Shown here in pieces: positions 34,516 to 43,105 of a stretch of DNA of 64,000 nt. Origin of the DNA: Pseudomonas sp. MF4836. GTDB lineage: Bacteria > Pseudomonadota > Gammaproteobacteria > Pseudomonadales > Pseudomonadaceae. The number at the start of each line of letters is the position of its first letter. The first letter of the stretch is position 1. Position numbers and translations under genes: made by a program. Location of the stretch: assembly GCF_002018875.1 (NCBI RefSeq), contig NZ_MVOL01000001.1, forward strand, positions 682,001 to 746,000, given 5' to 3'. A model generated the notes under the pieces. That model searched no databases. It saw only the letters and a program-made list of their open reading frames with translations, and was not told the origin of the DNA.

Positions 34516-35808
34516 ATGAGCACACTCAAATCCCGGTCACTGCCGCTGCCGGCCATTAGCGGCGAGGCGTCCACGGCCTTCGCGCCGAAACGCTGGCTGT
34601 ACCTGATTCCACTGATTTTCATCACCTACAGCCTGGCCTACCTGGATCGGGCCAACTACGGCTTCGCCAGCGCCGTGGGCATCGAGCAGGACCTGGGCAT
34701 CAGCAAGAGCACGTCGTCGCTGATCGGCGCGCTGTTTTTCCTCGGCTACTTTTTCTTCCAGGTGCCGGGGGCCATCTACGCGCAGAAATACAGCGTGCGC
34801 AAACTGGTGTTCTGCAGCCTGATCCTGTGGGGCGTCTGCGCCATGGCCACCGGGCTGGTGACCAATATCCCGATGCTGATGGTAATCCGCGTCTCCCTGG
34901 GTATCGTTGAAGCCGCGGTAATGCCGGCGATGCTGATCTTCATCAGCAACTGGTTCACCCGCAAGGAACGTTCCCGGGCCAATACCTTCCTGGTGCTGGG
35001 CAACCCGGTCACCGTGCTGTGGATGTCGGTGCTCTCGGGCTACCTGATCCAGGCCTGGGGCTGGCGTGAAATGTTCATCATCGAAGGTGCTCCGGCGGTG
35101 CTCTGGGCCTTTGTCTGGTGGCGCATGGCGCGGGACAAACCGGAGCAGGTCGACTGGCTGAGCCGCGAGGAAAAGACCCAACTGGCCGCGACCCTGGCCA
35201 GTGAGCAGCAAGGCCTGAAGGCCGTGCGCAACTATCGCCAGGCCTTTACCAGCCCGGTGGTGATCCAGCTGTGCTGTGTGCATGCACTGTGGAGCATCGG
35301 GGTCTACGGCTTCATCATGTGGCTGCCGACCATCATCAAGCAGGCGGCGGCCGCCGATATCGTCACCGTCGGCTGGCTGAGCGCGGTGCCCTATGTCGCG
35401 GCTGTGGCGGCGATGCTGGTGGTGTCCTGGGCCTCGGACAAATCCCAGCAACGCAAACATTTCATCTGGCCGCTGCTGGCGCTGGGGGCCTTGGCGTTTT
35501 TCTGCTCGTACCTGCTGGGCTCGACCCACTTCTGGCTGTCGTTCGCCCTGCTGAGCATTGCCGGCGCGGCGCTGTACGCACCCTACGGGCCCTTTTTCGC
35601 GCTGATCCCGGAGATCATCCCGGCCAACGTGTTCGGCGGTGCCATTGGCCTGATCAATGCCTGCGGTGCCCTGGGGGCCTTTATCGGTTCGTGGATCGTC
35701 GGCCACCTGATCGGCCTCACCGGCAACCCGGGGGCGGCCTACATCTTCATGACCGTTGGCGTGCTGTCCTCGGCGCTGCTGATGGCCTGGGTCAAGGTCC
35801 GGCGCTGA
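34516..35808 (+). CDS. MFS transporter, ACS type (sugar acid or similar)
   Basis: The 430-residue protein has twelve membrane segments, the ACS signature YLDRANYGFASAVGIEQDLG and the second-loop GALFFLGYFFFQVPG. It resembles the galactonate/glucarate transporter branch. The gene directly follows the SDR, and both are divergent from the LysR regulator. It likely imports the acid the SDR acts on. A bidirectional hairpin follows at 35816-35850. Confidence 0.9.
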   Translation: MSTLKSRSLPLPAISGEASTAFAPKRWLYLIPLIFITYSLAYLDRANYGFASAVGIEQDLGISKSTSSLIGALFFLGYFFFQVPGAIYAQKYSVRKLVFCSLILWGVCAMATGLVTNIPMLMVIRVSLGIVEAAVMPAMLIFISNWFTRKERSRANTFLVLGNPVTVLWMSVLSGYLIQAWGWREMFIIEGAPAVLWAFVWWRMARDKPEQVDWLSREEKTQLAATLASEQQGLKAVRNYRQAFTSPVVIQLCCVHALWSIGVYGFIMWLPTIIKQAAAADIVTVGWLSAVPYVAAVAAMLVVSWASDKSQQRKHFIWPLLALGALAFFCSYLLGSTHFWLSFALLSIAGAALYAPYGPFFALIPEIIPANVFGGAIGLINACGALGAFIGSWIVGHLIGLTGNPGAAYIFMTVGVLSSALLMAWVKVRR

Positions 35809-35815
35809 CCCCACC

Positions 35816-35850
35816 ACCGGGATAACGGGCGCGCAGCCCGGTATCCCGGT
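35816..35850. terminator. Hairpin between convergent MFS and binding-protein genes
   Basis: ACCGGGATAACGGGC and its complement GCCCGGTATCCCGGT (one mismatch) flank a five-base loop. This is a strong 15-bp stem placed between the two stops, with no long T-run. Confidence 0.65.
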
Positions 35851-35854
35851 CGGC

Positions 35855-36826
35855 TTACTCGGCGTTGCCCAGGTCCACCACATGCTCAAGGATCACCGGT
35901 TGCTGGCGAATGATCTGCTTGCGCCAGTACCAGTCGGCAATGTGCTGGATCTGCTCCACCTGTTGCGCACCCACTGCCAGCAAGGGCGAGGTGTTGGTCG
36001 CGCCCAGTTGCCGAGCGACCTCTTCACCCTGGTTACCCATCTGCCTGGCCCAGATCCGACCCGCTTCCAGAGGGTGCTCGCGGGCCCAGCGGTTGCTGCG
36101 TTGCAGCACCTCCAGCACGGCTTTCACCACCTGGGGATGAGCCGCGAGGAAGTCCTGGCGGATAAAGTAGCCGGCGGCGTTCTCCGAACCCAGTTGCTGG
36201 CCGTTGATCAGCAGGCGCCCGCCGTAATTGTTTTGCGCCAGGGCCAGGTACGGGTCCCAGGTGGCCCAGGCGTCCACATGCCCGGAGGCAAACGCCGAGC
36301 TGCTGTCGGTGGGGCTCAGGTACTGCTTGTGCACGCTGCCTTCATCGATGCCGGCGGTTTCCAGGGCGCGGGACAACAGGTACTCGCCGGTGCCGCCCCG
36401 GTTGACCGCGACGGTTTTGCCCGGCAGGTCGGCCAGGCTGTGAATCGGTGCCTGGTCCTTGACCACAATCCCTTCACCATTGGCCGGCATCGGCTGGTAG
36501 CCGAACATGCTCATCGGCATGCCCCCGGCAATCGCCGTGACAAAGGCGGTGGAGCTGCCGCTGGTGAGGTCCAGGGAGCCGCCATTGAGGGCTTCATAGG
36601 CCGGCGCCGCCGCCGGGAACGGCCCCAGCCAGCGGACCTTGACCGCAAGCCCGGCCAACTCTTTTTCCAGCTCGCCGGTGTCGCGTACCAGGGACAGGTC
36701 CGAAGGGCCACGCAGGTAACCGATGCGCAGTTCCAGTGGCTCGGCCTGGGCGTTGGCGCACAGCAGCCAGGCGCTCAGGCCGAGGCTGGCGAACAGCGCG
36801 ATGGCGCTAGGGCTCGATGCTTTCAT
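35855..36826 (-). CDS. SsuA-like aliphatic-sulfonate-type binding protein
   Basis: The 323-residue protein has an N-terminal signal peptide (SLGLSAWLLCANAQA). Its type-II binding fold has the SsuA/NMT1-like LRIGYLRGPSDLSLV, HSLADLPGKTVAVNRGG and GHVDAWATWDPYLALAQ. Family members bind sulfonates, taurine or nitrate-like anions in the periplasm. It is the last gene of the receptor/monooxygenase operon and starts inside the stop of the preceding gene (ATGA). No ABC permease or ATPase follows. Confidence 0.9.
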   Translation of the reverse strand: MKASSPSAIALFASLGLSAWLLCANAQAEPLELRIGYLRGPSDLSLVRDTGELEKELAGLAVKVRWLGPFPAAAPAYEALNGGSLDLTSGSSTAFVTAIAGGMPMSMFGYQPMPANGEGIVVKDQAPIHSLADLPGKTVAVNRGGTGEYLLSRALETAGIDEGSVHKQYLSPTDSSSAFASGHVDAWATWDPYLALAQNNYGGRLLINGQQLGSENAAGYFIRQDFLAAHPQVVKAVLEVLQRSNRWAREHPLEAGRIWARQMGNQGEEVARQLGATNTSPLLAVGAQQVEQIQHIADWYWRKQIIRQQPVILEHVVDLGNAE

Positions 36827-37719
36827 GACAGCTCCGTGGACAGTGACAAGTCGCGGCCGAGGCTCGGTGGCAGGGCATTGTTCAGCAGCCCGGCACTGAA
36901 CAGCAGGCGGGCCTGCTGGTCCTGCTCGTCAAGGATTGGCTGCCGGGCCGGCTCAATGCCCCAGGGGCGCTGACGCAGGCTGGCGGCCCAGGTGCTGGCG
37001 GCAACCTGTTGCGGGTGGCTGCCGGCCAGCAACTCGGCTGCCTGCTCGATATGCCCGGCGATCCAGCGGTCATTCTCGGCCAGGGCCTGGAACACCAACC
37101 GCGCCTGCTGCGGCTCGCGCTCGACCCAGGACCGGTTGGCCCAGAACAGCGAGCGATTGGGGATGAAGTCGCCGGCCTGGCCCAGGGCTCGCACCTGGCC
37201 GGTCTGCAACTGCTCGCTGAGCAGCGGGTCGAGGGCGGCCCAGGCCTGGACCCGACCTGCCTGCAGCGCGTGCTGGCCTTCGCGCCCGGGCAGGTCCAGC
37301 ACCTCCACGGCCTGGTAGTCCAAGTGGTGGCTGTGCAGGGCCTGGGCCAGGAAGTGATCGGTGTAGGAACCCACGGTGCTGGCGATGCGGCTGCCCCGCA
37401 GCTGGTCGATGCGCTGCAGCGGGCTGTCGGCCAGCACCAGCAAGGCGCTGCTGGTCTGGCGCGAGGCCGAGGCGCCGACGTAGACCAGGTCGACCCCGGC
37501 GGCCCGGCTATAGAGCGGCGGTGTCGAGCCGGTGCCGACCCAGTCGACCTGGTCTTGTTGCAAGAGCCTGCCGCTGTCACGGCCTTCGGCGTAATCCAGC
37601 CAGTGCACGGCCCAGCCCCGGGCCTCGGCCAGTGCCTCCAGGTGCCGGCGCTGGCGCAGGATAAACAGCGACAGGTTCATCGGATGGCTGCCGATACGCA
37701 GGGTGTGGGCGCGGCTCAT
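36823..37719 (-). CDS. Leaderless SsuA-like binding-fold protein
   Basis: 298 residues from the ATG at 37719, overlapping the monooxygenase stop (ATGA). The fold is again SsuA-like (TLRIGSHPMNLSLFILRQ, QLRGSRIASTVGSYTDHFLA, AGRVQAWAALDPLLSEQL), but no signal peptide precedes it. The start fits exactly with operon overlap on both sides, so the lack of a leader looks real. It would stay in the cytosol, where a binding protein for an ABC importer would be useless. It has no cysteine. It may present substrate to the monooxygenase or be a repurposed enzyme. Confidence 0.8.
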   Translation of the reverse strand: MSRAHTLRIGSHPMNLSLFILRQRRHLEALAEARGWAVHWLDYAEGRDSGRLLQQDQVDWVGTGSTPPLYSRAAGVDLVYVGASASRQTSSALLVLADSPLQRIDQLRGSRIASTVGSYTDHFLAQALHSHHLDYQAVEVLDLPGREGQHALQAGRVQAWAALDPLLSEQLQTGQVRALGQAGDFIPNRSLFWANRSWVEREPQQARLVFQALAENDRWIAGHIEQAAELLAGSHPQQVAASTWAASLRQRPWGIEPARQPILDEQDQQARLLFSAGLLNNALPPSLGRDLSLSTELS

Positions 37720-38864
37720 GAGGGTTGCTCCGCACTGGCGACCGGGCTGTCCCAGAGGTTGCCCCAGGTAAAGCGCTGCTCGGTATCGGCCTCGACTGCC
37801 TGGCTCGGCAGGCGCGTGACCGGGAGCCGTGGCAGCACCTGTTCGCCGAAGCGGTAGGCCTCTTCGAGCAGGGGGAAGCCGGAGAGGATAAACACCTCGA
37901 TACCGGCATCGGCGTATTCCTTCATGACCCGCTCTACGGTGTCCGGGCTGCCGACAATCGCGGTGCCCGGGCCGGGCCGCACCAGGCCGATGCCGGCCCA
38001 CAGGTTGGGGTAGATCTCCAGGTCGCGGGCGTTCTGTGGCCGGCGTTCGCCGTGCAGCGCGGTCATGCGTGCCTGGCCCACCGAATCGGAATTCTTCGCC
38101 AGGGCCTGGCGGTTGGCGATGGCTTGATCGTCCATCCCGGCGTACAGCTCATCCACTGCGGCCCAGGCTTTTTCATCGGTGTCGCGCAGGATCACATACA
38201 GCCGGATACCAAAGCGCAGGGTGCGCCCATGGGCCGCCGCACGCTGGCGTACCTGGGCAATTTTCTCGGCGGCCTGGGGCGGGGTTTCGCCCCAGCTCAG
38301 GTAGGTGTCGACGTGTTTTGCGGCAATTTCCTGGGCCACCTCGGACGAGCCGCCAAACCACAGCGGCGGCGCATATTGCGGGCCGCCGGGCAGGGCCAGG
38401 CGCGCTTCGCGGATATCGAAATACTCGCCCTTGAAGTTCACCGTCTCACCGGCCAGCAGCGGCTTGAGCACGCTCAGGAACTCGTCGCCCAGGGCATAGC
38501 GGCCGTCGTGGCTCATGTTCAGGCCGTAGGCGCCCAGGGTGTTGGCGTCACCGCTGACCACATTGAGCAGCAGCCGGCCCTTGGACAGGTGGCTGAAGGT
38601 CAGGGCCATCTTGGCCAGCAGGGTGGGCGAGATCAGCCCGGGCTGGATGGCGATCAGAAAGCGGAAATTTTCGGTAAAGGGAATCAGCGATGCCCCGAGA
38701 ATCCAGGGGTCGTGGGCGCCCGTGGCCAGCAGGGCTCCGGTAAAGCCCAGGTGGTCGACGGCCCGCGCCACTTGTTGCAGGTAGGGGTAGGTCACCGCGC
38801 GCGAACCGCTGGCGGTCCAGGGCTGAGGGCCATCGGGGGCGGTCAGGTACCAATAGATTTCCAT
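37716..38864 (-). CDS. FMN-dependent alkanesulfonate monooxygenase homologue (SsuD-like)
   Basis: 382 residues from the ATG at 38864, preceded by GAGGAG; the E. coli SsuD length is 381. The match runs throughout: LWFGGSSEVAQEIAAKHVD, FGIRLYVILRDTDEKAW, NLWAGIGLVRPGPGTAIVG and the SGFPLLEEAYRF end. From memory, SsuD has His11, Cys54 and His228 in its active site. Here the region after TAPDG has no His, TG-AH-DPW lacks the cysteine, and the His228 position is Tyr223, while the Arg two residues before it and the GLVR Arg are kept. The desulfonating role is therefore likely, but with a different substrate. No flavin reductase (SsuE) is adjacent. Confidence 0.85.
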   Translation of the reverse strand: MEIYWYLTAPDGPQPWTASGSRAVTYPYLQQVARAVDHLGFTGALLATGAHDPWILGASLIPFTENFRFLIAIQPGLISPTLLAKMALTFSHLSKGRLLLNVVSGDANTLGAYGLNMSHDGRYALGDEFLSVLKPLLAGETVNFKGEYFDIREARLALPGGPQYAPPLWFGGSSEVAQEIAAKHVDTYLSWGETPPQAAEKIAQVRQRAAAHGRTLRFGIRLYVILRDTDEKAWAAVDELYAGMDDQAIANRQALAKNSDSVGQARMTALHGERRPQNARDLEIYPNLWAGIGLVRPGPGTAIVGSPDTVERVMKEYADAGIEVFILSGFPLLEEAYRFGEQVLPRLPVTRLPSQAVEADTEQRFTWGNLWDSPVASAEQPS

Positions 38865-38893
38865 GTGTTGCTCCTCGATCAATGACGAATGAA

Positions 38894-41419
38894 TTACCAG
38901 CGCGTGGTGACGGACAGCCCGAGGGTGCGTGGCTCGCCGTAGAAAATGGCGTTGCCGCCGTAGGAGACCGGCAACGAGTGATTGACGTATTTGCGGTCGG
39001 TGATGTTTTGCGAGTAGAGCGAGATTCGCAGTTTTTCGTCCTGTGACAGCCAGGCCAGGCTGGCATTGCCGAGGGCGAAGGCGTCTTCGCTCAGGGCCGG
39101 ATCGGTCTGGTTGTTGGCGAAGTAGTACTGCTTGCTGCGGTAGCTCCAGTCGGTCTGCGGAATCAGGTAGCCGCCAATGCCCAGGGGGTAGCGATACTCC
39201 ACACCAAAGGTGGCCGAGACGCTGGGGGCGCGGACAAAGCGATTGCCGGAAAAATCATCGCTGCCGGACTGGTAGTCGGTGAACTCGCTGTGCAGCAAGC
39301 CGATCCCGGCCTGCAGGTGCAGGCCGTCCACCGGCAGGGCTTCAATTTCCAGCTCGGCGCCGCGCAACTTGCCGCGGGCACCGTTGGTCAGGGTCGACAG
39401 CGCCCCGGTGCTGGTGCCGACCACGGCATTGAGCTGGATGTCCTTGTAGTCGTAGTAGAAGACGCTGCCGTTGAGGTTCAGGCGGCCATCGAACCACTCG
39501 GACTTGAGCCCCAGTTCATAGGCCGAGAGGTACTCCGGGTCGACCGTGGCGACGCTGCCCTGGCTGGTGGCGCCGGTATTGAAGCCGCCGGAACGAAACC
39601 CCTTGGCGTAGCGCAGGTAGACCCGGGCGTGATCGTTGAGCTGGTACTCGGGGGTCACGTCCCAGGTGAAGTCGTTCCAGGTCCGGCTTTCATCCTGGAC
39701 CGCCGTGACCTGCAACGGGTTGCTGACACTGCTGCGCGACCACCAGCGGCTGGGGTCACTGAATTGCGCGCTGCCGACCGCCGCCACGCGGTTGAGGTCG
39801 ATGTCTTTCTGTTCGCTGGTCCAGCGCAGCCCGGTGGTGATGCGCAATGGCTCGGTCACCTGCCAGGTGGTGCTGCCGAATACGGCGTAACTGGTGTTGC
39901 CTTGCTCGGTCTGGGTGTTGTTGAAGTAGGGCGTGAGGAAGCTGCCGTCGACGGCGGCGCGGGCTTCGGTGTAGTCGAGCTTTTCATGGAAGTAGTGCAC
40001 CCCGGCGACCCAACTCAGGGTCTGTTCCTTGGGCGAGGCCAGGCGCAGCTCCTGGGACCACTGGCGGCTGTGCAGGTCGCGATAACCACGGGCCAGGTCG
40101 GCCGGGGTGTAGTCGCTGTCGCCGCGAATGGTGCGGGTGACATCCTCGAAGGCGCTGATCGAGGTCAGGGTCAGGTCCCCCAGTTGCCAGTTGAGGGTGG
40201 CCGAGCCGCCCTTGTGCTCCAGGTCATCCTTGCCGGCGAGGGTGTAGTCGACGTTGGTCCGCGACAGCCTGGGGCTATAGCCGAAGGCATTGGTGCCGTT
40301 CGCACCCCGGGCGAGGATCCCGGCGGTGCTGCCGTCGAGGCCATTGCCACGGCTCTTGAAGGTGCGGTAATGCAGGTTGAACACGCCGTCCAGGCTGTCG
40401 TTGAAGTTCACCGCCAGTTGCAGGCGCAGGGCGTCGTCCTGGGTATCGCCGCTGCGTCCGCCGCTGCTGTTGTCTTCCGCCAGGCCGTCGCGCTGGTTAT
40501 GGCGGAACGACACCCGGCCGGCGATCTTGTCATCCACCAGCACGGTCCCGGCGGCGCCTTCCACCGTGCGGCTGGCATGGCTGCCGGCGTCGAGCTTGAG
40601 GTAGCCGGGGTTGTCCTTGAAGTCGGGTTTGCGCGACACGAAATTGATCGCGCCAGCGGTGGTGTTCTTGCCCCACAAGGTGCCCTGGGGGCCCTTGAGC
40701 ACTTCCACCCGGTCCAGGTCGAACAGCGGAAAACTGGTGGCGTCGACGTTGTTCAGGTACACGTCGTCGAGGTAGATGCCCACCGGACTGACGGTATTGG
40801 CGCGCTGGTCACCGGTGCCGATCCCGCGGATCCACCAGCGCGGTCGCTGGTTGTCGATGGTGGCGGATGAAGTGTTGGGGATGAAGCGGGTGATCTGGGT
40901 GGCACTGGCGCCGGCATTGGTGTCTTCGATCTTGCGCCCGCTGACCACGCTCATCGGCACCGGCACCCGTTGCAGGGCTTCCTCGCGTTTCTGCGCGGTC
41001 ACCAGCACGCTTTCCAGGCGTGGGGTGCTGGCTTCGCTGCGGGGCGCAGGGCTGACGGTCGCGTCCGCCGCCGCAGTCGGCTGGCCCTGGATGCTCAGGG
41101 CGCCCGAGGCCTCACGCTGCACGCGCAGGCCGGAACCCTTGAGGGCCCGTGAGAGTGCCTGTTGCAGGTCCAGGTCGCCGGTGATCGCCGGGCTGCTCAG
41201 GCCTTCCATCAGGTGCTGATCAAAGGCGATCAGTTGCCCGCTTTGCCGGGAGATCGCCAGCAGCACGCTGTTCAGCGGACCCGCCGCAATGGCGTAGTGC
41301 TGACGTTGCTCGGCGGCTTGCAGCGGCGCGGCCAGCATTGGCAGCAGCGGCGCTCCGGCCAGGGCAATGGCCAGGGTCAAGCGGTTCAGGGGGATGCGCA
41401 CGCACGCGACATGGGGCAT
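38894..41419 (-). CDS. TonB-dependent receptor with STN domain, possible organosulfur receptor
   Basis: 841 residues from the ATG at 41419, with a signal peptide ending near PLQA. An STN domain (HYAIAAGPLNSVLLAISRQS) spans about 35-105. The plug carries VEVLKGPQGTLWGKNTTAGA and the IYLDDVYLNN seen in large substrate-specific receptors rather than siderophore types. The barrel ends GLSVTTRW. It sits 29 bases before the SsuD-like gene in the same direction and follows the sigma/FecR pair, so receptor, sensing and desulfonation genes are linked. SftP of P. putida is a precedent for TonB-dependent uptake of organosulfur compounds. Confidence 0.88.
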   Translation of the reverse strand: MPHVACVRIPLNRLTLAIALAGAPLLPMLAAPLQAAEQRQHYAIAAGPLNSVLLAISRQSGQLIAFDQHLMEGLSSPAITGDLDLQQALSRALKGSGLRVQREASGALSIQGQPTAAADATVSPAPRSEASTPRLESVLVTAQKREEALQRVPVPMSVVSGRKIEDTNAGASATQITRFIPNTSSATIDNQRPRWWIRGIGTGDQRANTVSPVGIYLDDVYLNNVDATSFPLFDLDRVEVLKGPQGTLWGKNTTAGAINFVSRKPDFKDNPGYLKLDAGSHASRTVEGAAGTVLVDDKIAGRVSFRHNQRDGLAEDNSSGGRSGDTQDDALRLQLAVNFNDSLDGVFNLHYRTFKSRGNGLDGSTAGILARGANGTNAFGYSPRLSRTNVDYTLAGKDDLEHKGGSATLNWQLGDLTLTSISAFEDVTRTIRGDSDYTPADLARGYRDLHSRQWSQELRLASPKEQTLSWVAGVHYFHEKLDYTEARAAVDGSFLTPYFNNTQTEQGNTSYAVFGSTTWQVTEPLRITTGLRWTSEQKDIDLNRVAAVGSAQFSDPSRWWSRSSVSNPLQVTAVQDESRTWNDFTWDVTPEYQLNDHARVYLRYAKGFRSGGFNTGATSQGSVATVDPEYLSAYELGLKSEWFDGRLNLNGSVFYYDYKDIQLNAVVGTSTGALSTLTNGARGKLRGAELEIEALPVDGLHLQAGIGLLHSEFTDYQSGSDDFSGNRFVRAPSVSATFGVEYRYPLGIGGYLIPQTDWSYRSKQYYFANNQTDPALSEDAFALGNASLAWLSQDEKLRISLYSQNITDRKYVNHSLPVSYGGNAIFYGEPRTLGLSVTTRW

Positions 41420-41510
41420 TTTTTTATCGATCCTGGTTGAGAGTGACTGCCGGGTTGACGGGGCAGCCCGGGTCATTTCCAGTCGCGGCTCAGATCGATT
41501 TGTTCCTAGC

Positions 41511-42461
41511 TTATGCCGGCTCGATATTCGCCCACAGGCGGCTGCGCCAAGTGACCCGGATCGGCGCGATGCTGGCGAGCATGTCCAGGGCCTGGTGGCT
41601 GTTATCCAGGGGGAACAGCCCGCTGACCCGCAGCCCGGCCACCGCCGGCGACAGGTGCAACAGGCCGGGGTGGTAAGGGCGCAAGGCGGCCACCACCTGC
41701 TCCAGGGGCAGGGCATCGGCTTCGAACAGCCCTTTGAGCCACAGGGTCTCGCTGTCGGGTGCGGGGCCGGTGTGCCAGGCGCCGTCGCGGCTCAAGCGAG
41801 CCCAGTGGCCGTGGGGCAGGGTGCGGCTGGCACTGGCGCCGTGCAGGCTCAGGTCGGCGTCCAGGGCGGCGACGTAACAGGCGCTGGCTTCCTGGCGCAA
41901 CAACAGCCGCTGTTGCCGGGCCTCGACCCGCAGGTTGCCTGCCTGCAGGACAAACGCCCGTTGCGAGTGCTGGCGCACGTCCAGCAGCAATTGCCCGGCA
42001 TGCAGGGTCAGGCCGCGCTCGGCGCCGTCGAAATGCGGGCTGATGCGGGAAGCGGCGTCGAGGGTCAGTTGGCTGCCATCGGGCAGCTGGAACTGGCTGC
42101 GCTCGCCGATCCCGGTGTACAGGTCACCCGGCCAGGCCAGGCCGGTACTGCCCAGGCGACTGAGCAATCCGGTGGTGACCGCCAGTCCCGCCAGGCCGAG
42201 GCTGGTGCGCAAGAACCGGCGGCGGCTGGAGGGTGCATCCAGGGCTTGCTGCAACTGCCGGGGGTTGAGATCGCGCAGCTTCGACGCCTGGATAAACCCC
42301 AGCTGCTGATTGATCCGCGCGATGCATTCGGCGTGCTGCGGGCTGCGCGCCTGCCAGTCGAGAAACGCCGCGTGGCGCGCCTCATCGGCTTCGCCGGAAT
42401 GGAGGAAGGCCAACCAGCGGGCGGCTTCGATCCGGATCTGTTGCTGCGAATCCGTACTCAT
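41511..42461 (-). CDS. FecR-family regulator with a twin-arginine-like segment
   Basis: 316 residues from the ATG at 42461, overlapping the sigma-gene stop. The N-terminal DUF4880 part (RIEAARWLAFLHSGEADEAR) is followed by SRRRFLRTSLGLAGLAVTTG, a membrane segment beginning with a good S-R-R-x-F-L-K Tat motif. The periplasmic FecR domain then has GERSQFQLPDGSQLTLDAAS. It should couple the STN receptor to the sigma factor. E. coli FecR is reported to cross the membrane by a Tat-dependent route, and this motif fits that. Confidence 0.92.
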   Translation of the reverse strand: MSTDSQQQIRIEAARWLAFLHSGEADEARHAAFLDWQARSPQHAECIARINQQLGFIQASKLRDLNPRQLQQALDAPSSRRRFLRTSLGLAGLAVTTGLLSRLGSTGLAWPGDLYTGIGERSQFQLPDGSQLTLDAASRISPHFDGAERGLTLHAGQLLLDVRQHSQRAFVLQAGNLRVEARQQRLLLRQEASACYVAALDADLSLHGASASRTLPHGHWARLSRDGAWHTGPAPDSETLWLKGLFEADALPLEQVVAALRPYHPGLLHLSPAVAGLRVSGLFPLDNSHQALDMLASIAPIRVTWRSRLWANIEPA

Positions 42462-42958
42462 TGCGCCAGGGCCTCCAGGCAACACAGATACGCCTGCTCC
42501 ATATGCTGATGGACGCGGCTTTTGGAAATCCCCAGCTGACGCCCGATCTGTTCGTAGGTCATGCCGTCGAACAGGCTATGGATAAACGCCTGCCGCGCCT
42601 GATGCCCAAGGCCCTTGAGCAGGCGGTCCAACTGCAACAGGGTTTCGATCAGCATCGCGTGTTCCTGGGGGGAGGGCAGCTCGCTGTGAGGTTGCTCCTC
42701 CAGGGTCGCCAGGTACGCCCGCTCCAGGTCGGCCCGGCGCCAGTGATCGATCATCAGCCGTTTGGCGATGGTGGTCAGCAGCGCCCGGGGCTCGCGCACC
42801 GCGGCCAGATCCTCGATCCCCAGCAAGCGCATGAAGGCCTCGGCGGCAATGTCCTCGGCGCTGTCCTGGCAGCCCAGCAAACGGCTGACCCGAGCGCGCA
42901 ACCAACCGTAGTTTTTGCTGAACAGGCGGGTGAAATGATGATGGGATGTGCTGGGCAT
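42458..42958 (-). CDS. ECF sigma factor, FecI type
   Basis: 166 residues from the ATG at 42958; a TTG nine bases earlier is possible. Region 2 (NYGWLRARVSRLLGCQDSAE then DIAAEAFMRLLG) and region 4 (DGMTYEQIGRQLGISKSRVH) are intact. It is the first gene of a probable six-gene operon with FecR, TonB receptor, SsuD-like enzyme and two binding proteins. An AT-rich stretch at 43010-43050 is the likely promoter. No Fur box is seen there, which suggests control by something other than iron. Confidence 0.92.
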   Translation of the reverse strand: MPSTSHHHFTRLFSKNYGWLRARVSRLLGCQDSAEDIAAEAFMRLLGIEDLAAVREPRALLTTIAKRLMIDHWRRADLERAYLATLEEQPHSELPSPQEHAMLIETLLQLDRLLKGLGHQARQAFIHSLFDGMTYEQIGRQLGISKSRVHQHMEQAYLCCLEALAQ

Positions 42959-43105
42959 GGCAGGCAATCACGAGCAAGCGGACGGGCAATGTTGGCGAAT
43001 GTGCTTGATTAAATAAAAGAATAAAAAGTGTGAGGGTTATTACTTTTTATCCATGCGGAGGCTGCGTACCGCCCTGCATCGGGCAGCACGCGGCCCGGCA
43101 GCCCG

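Noticed and set aside
36823..37719. Leaderless SsuA-like protein as a DszB-type desulfinase
   Set aside because: DszB uses this fold with a catalytic cysteine, but the protein here contains no cysteine at all.
39290..40870. 526-codon plus-strand open frame inside the TonB receptor
   Set aside because: It is antisense to the receptor, with low-complexity Val/Gly/Ala/Gln-rich translation and no recognisable domain.
42959..43105. Fur box in front of the second sigma factor
   Set aside because: The AT-rich stretch (43010-43050) does not form the hexamer repeats or palindrome of a Fur site.
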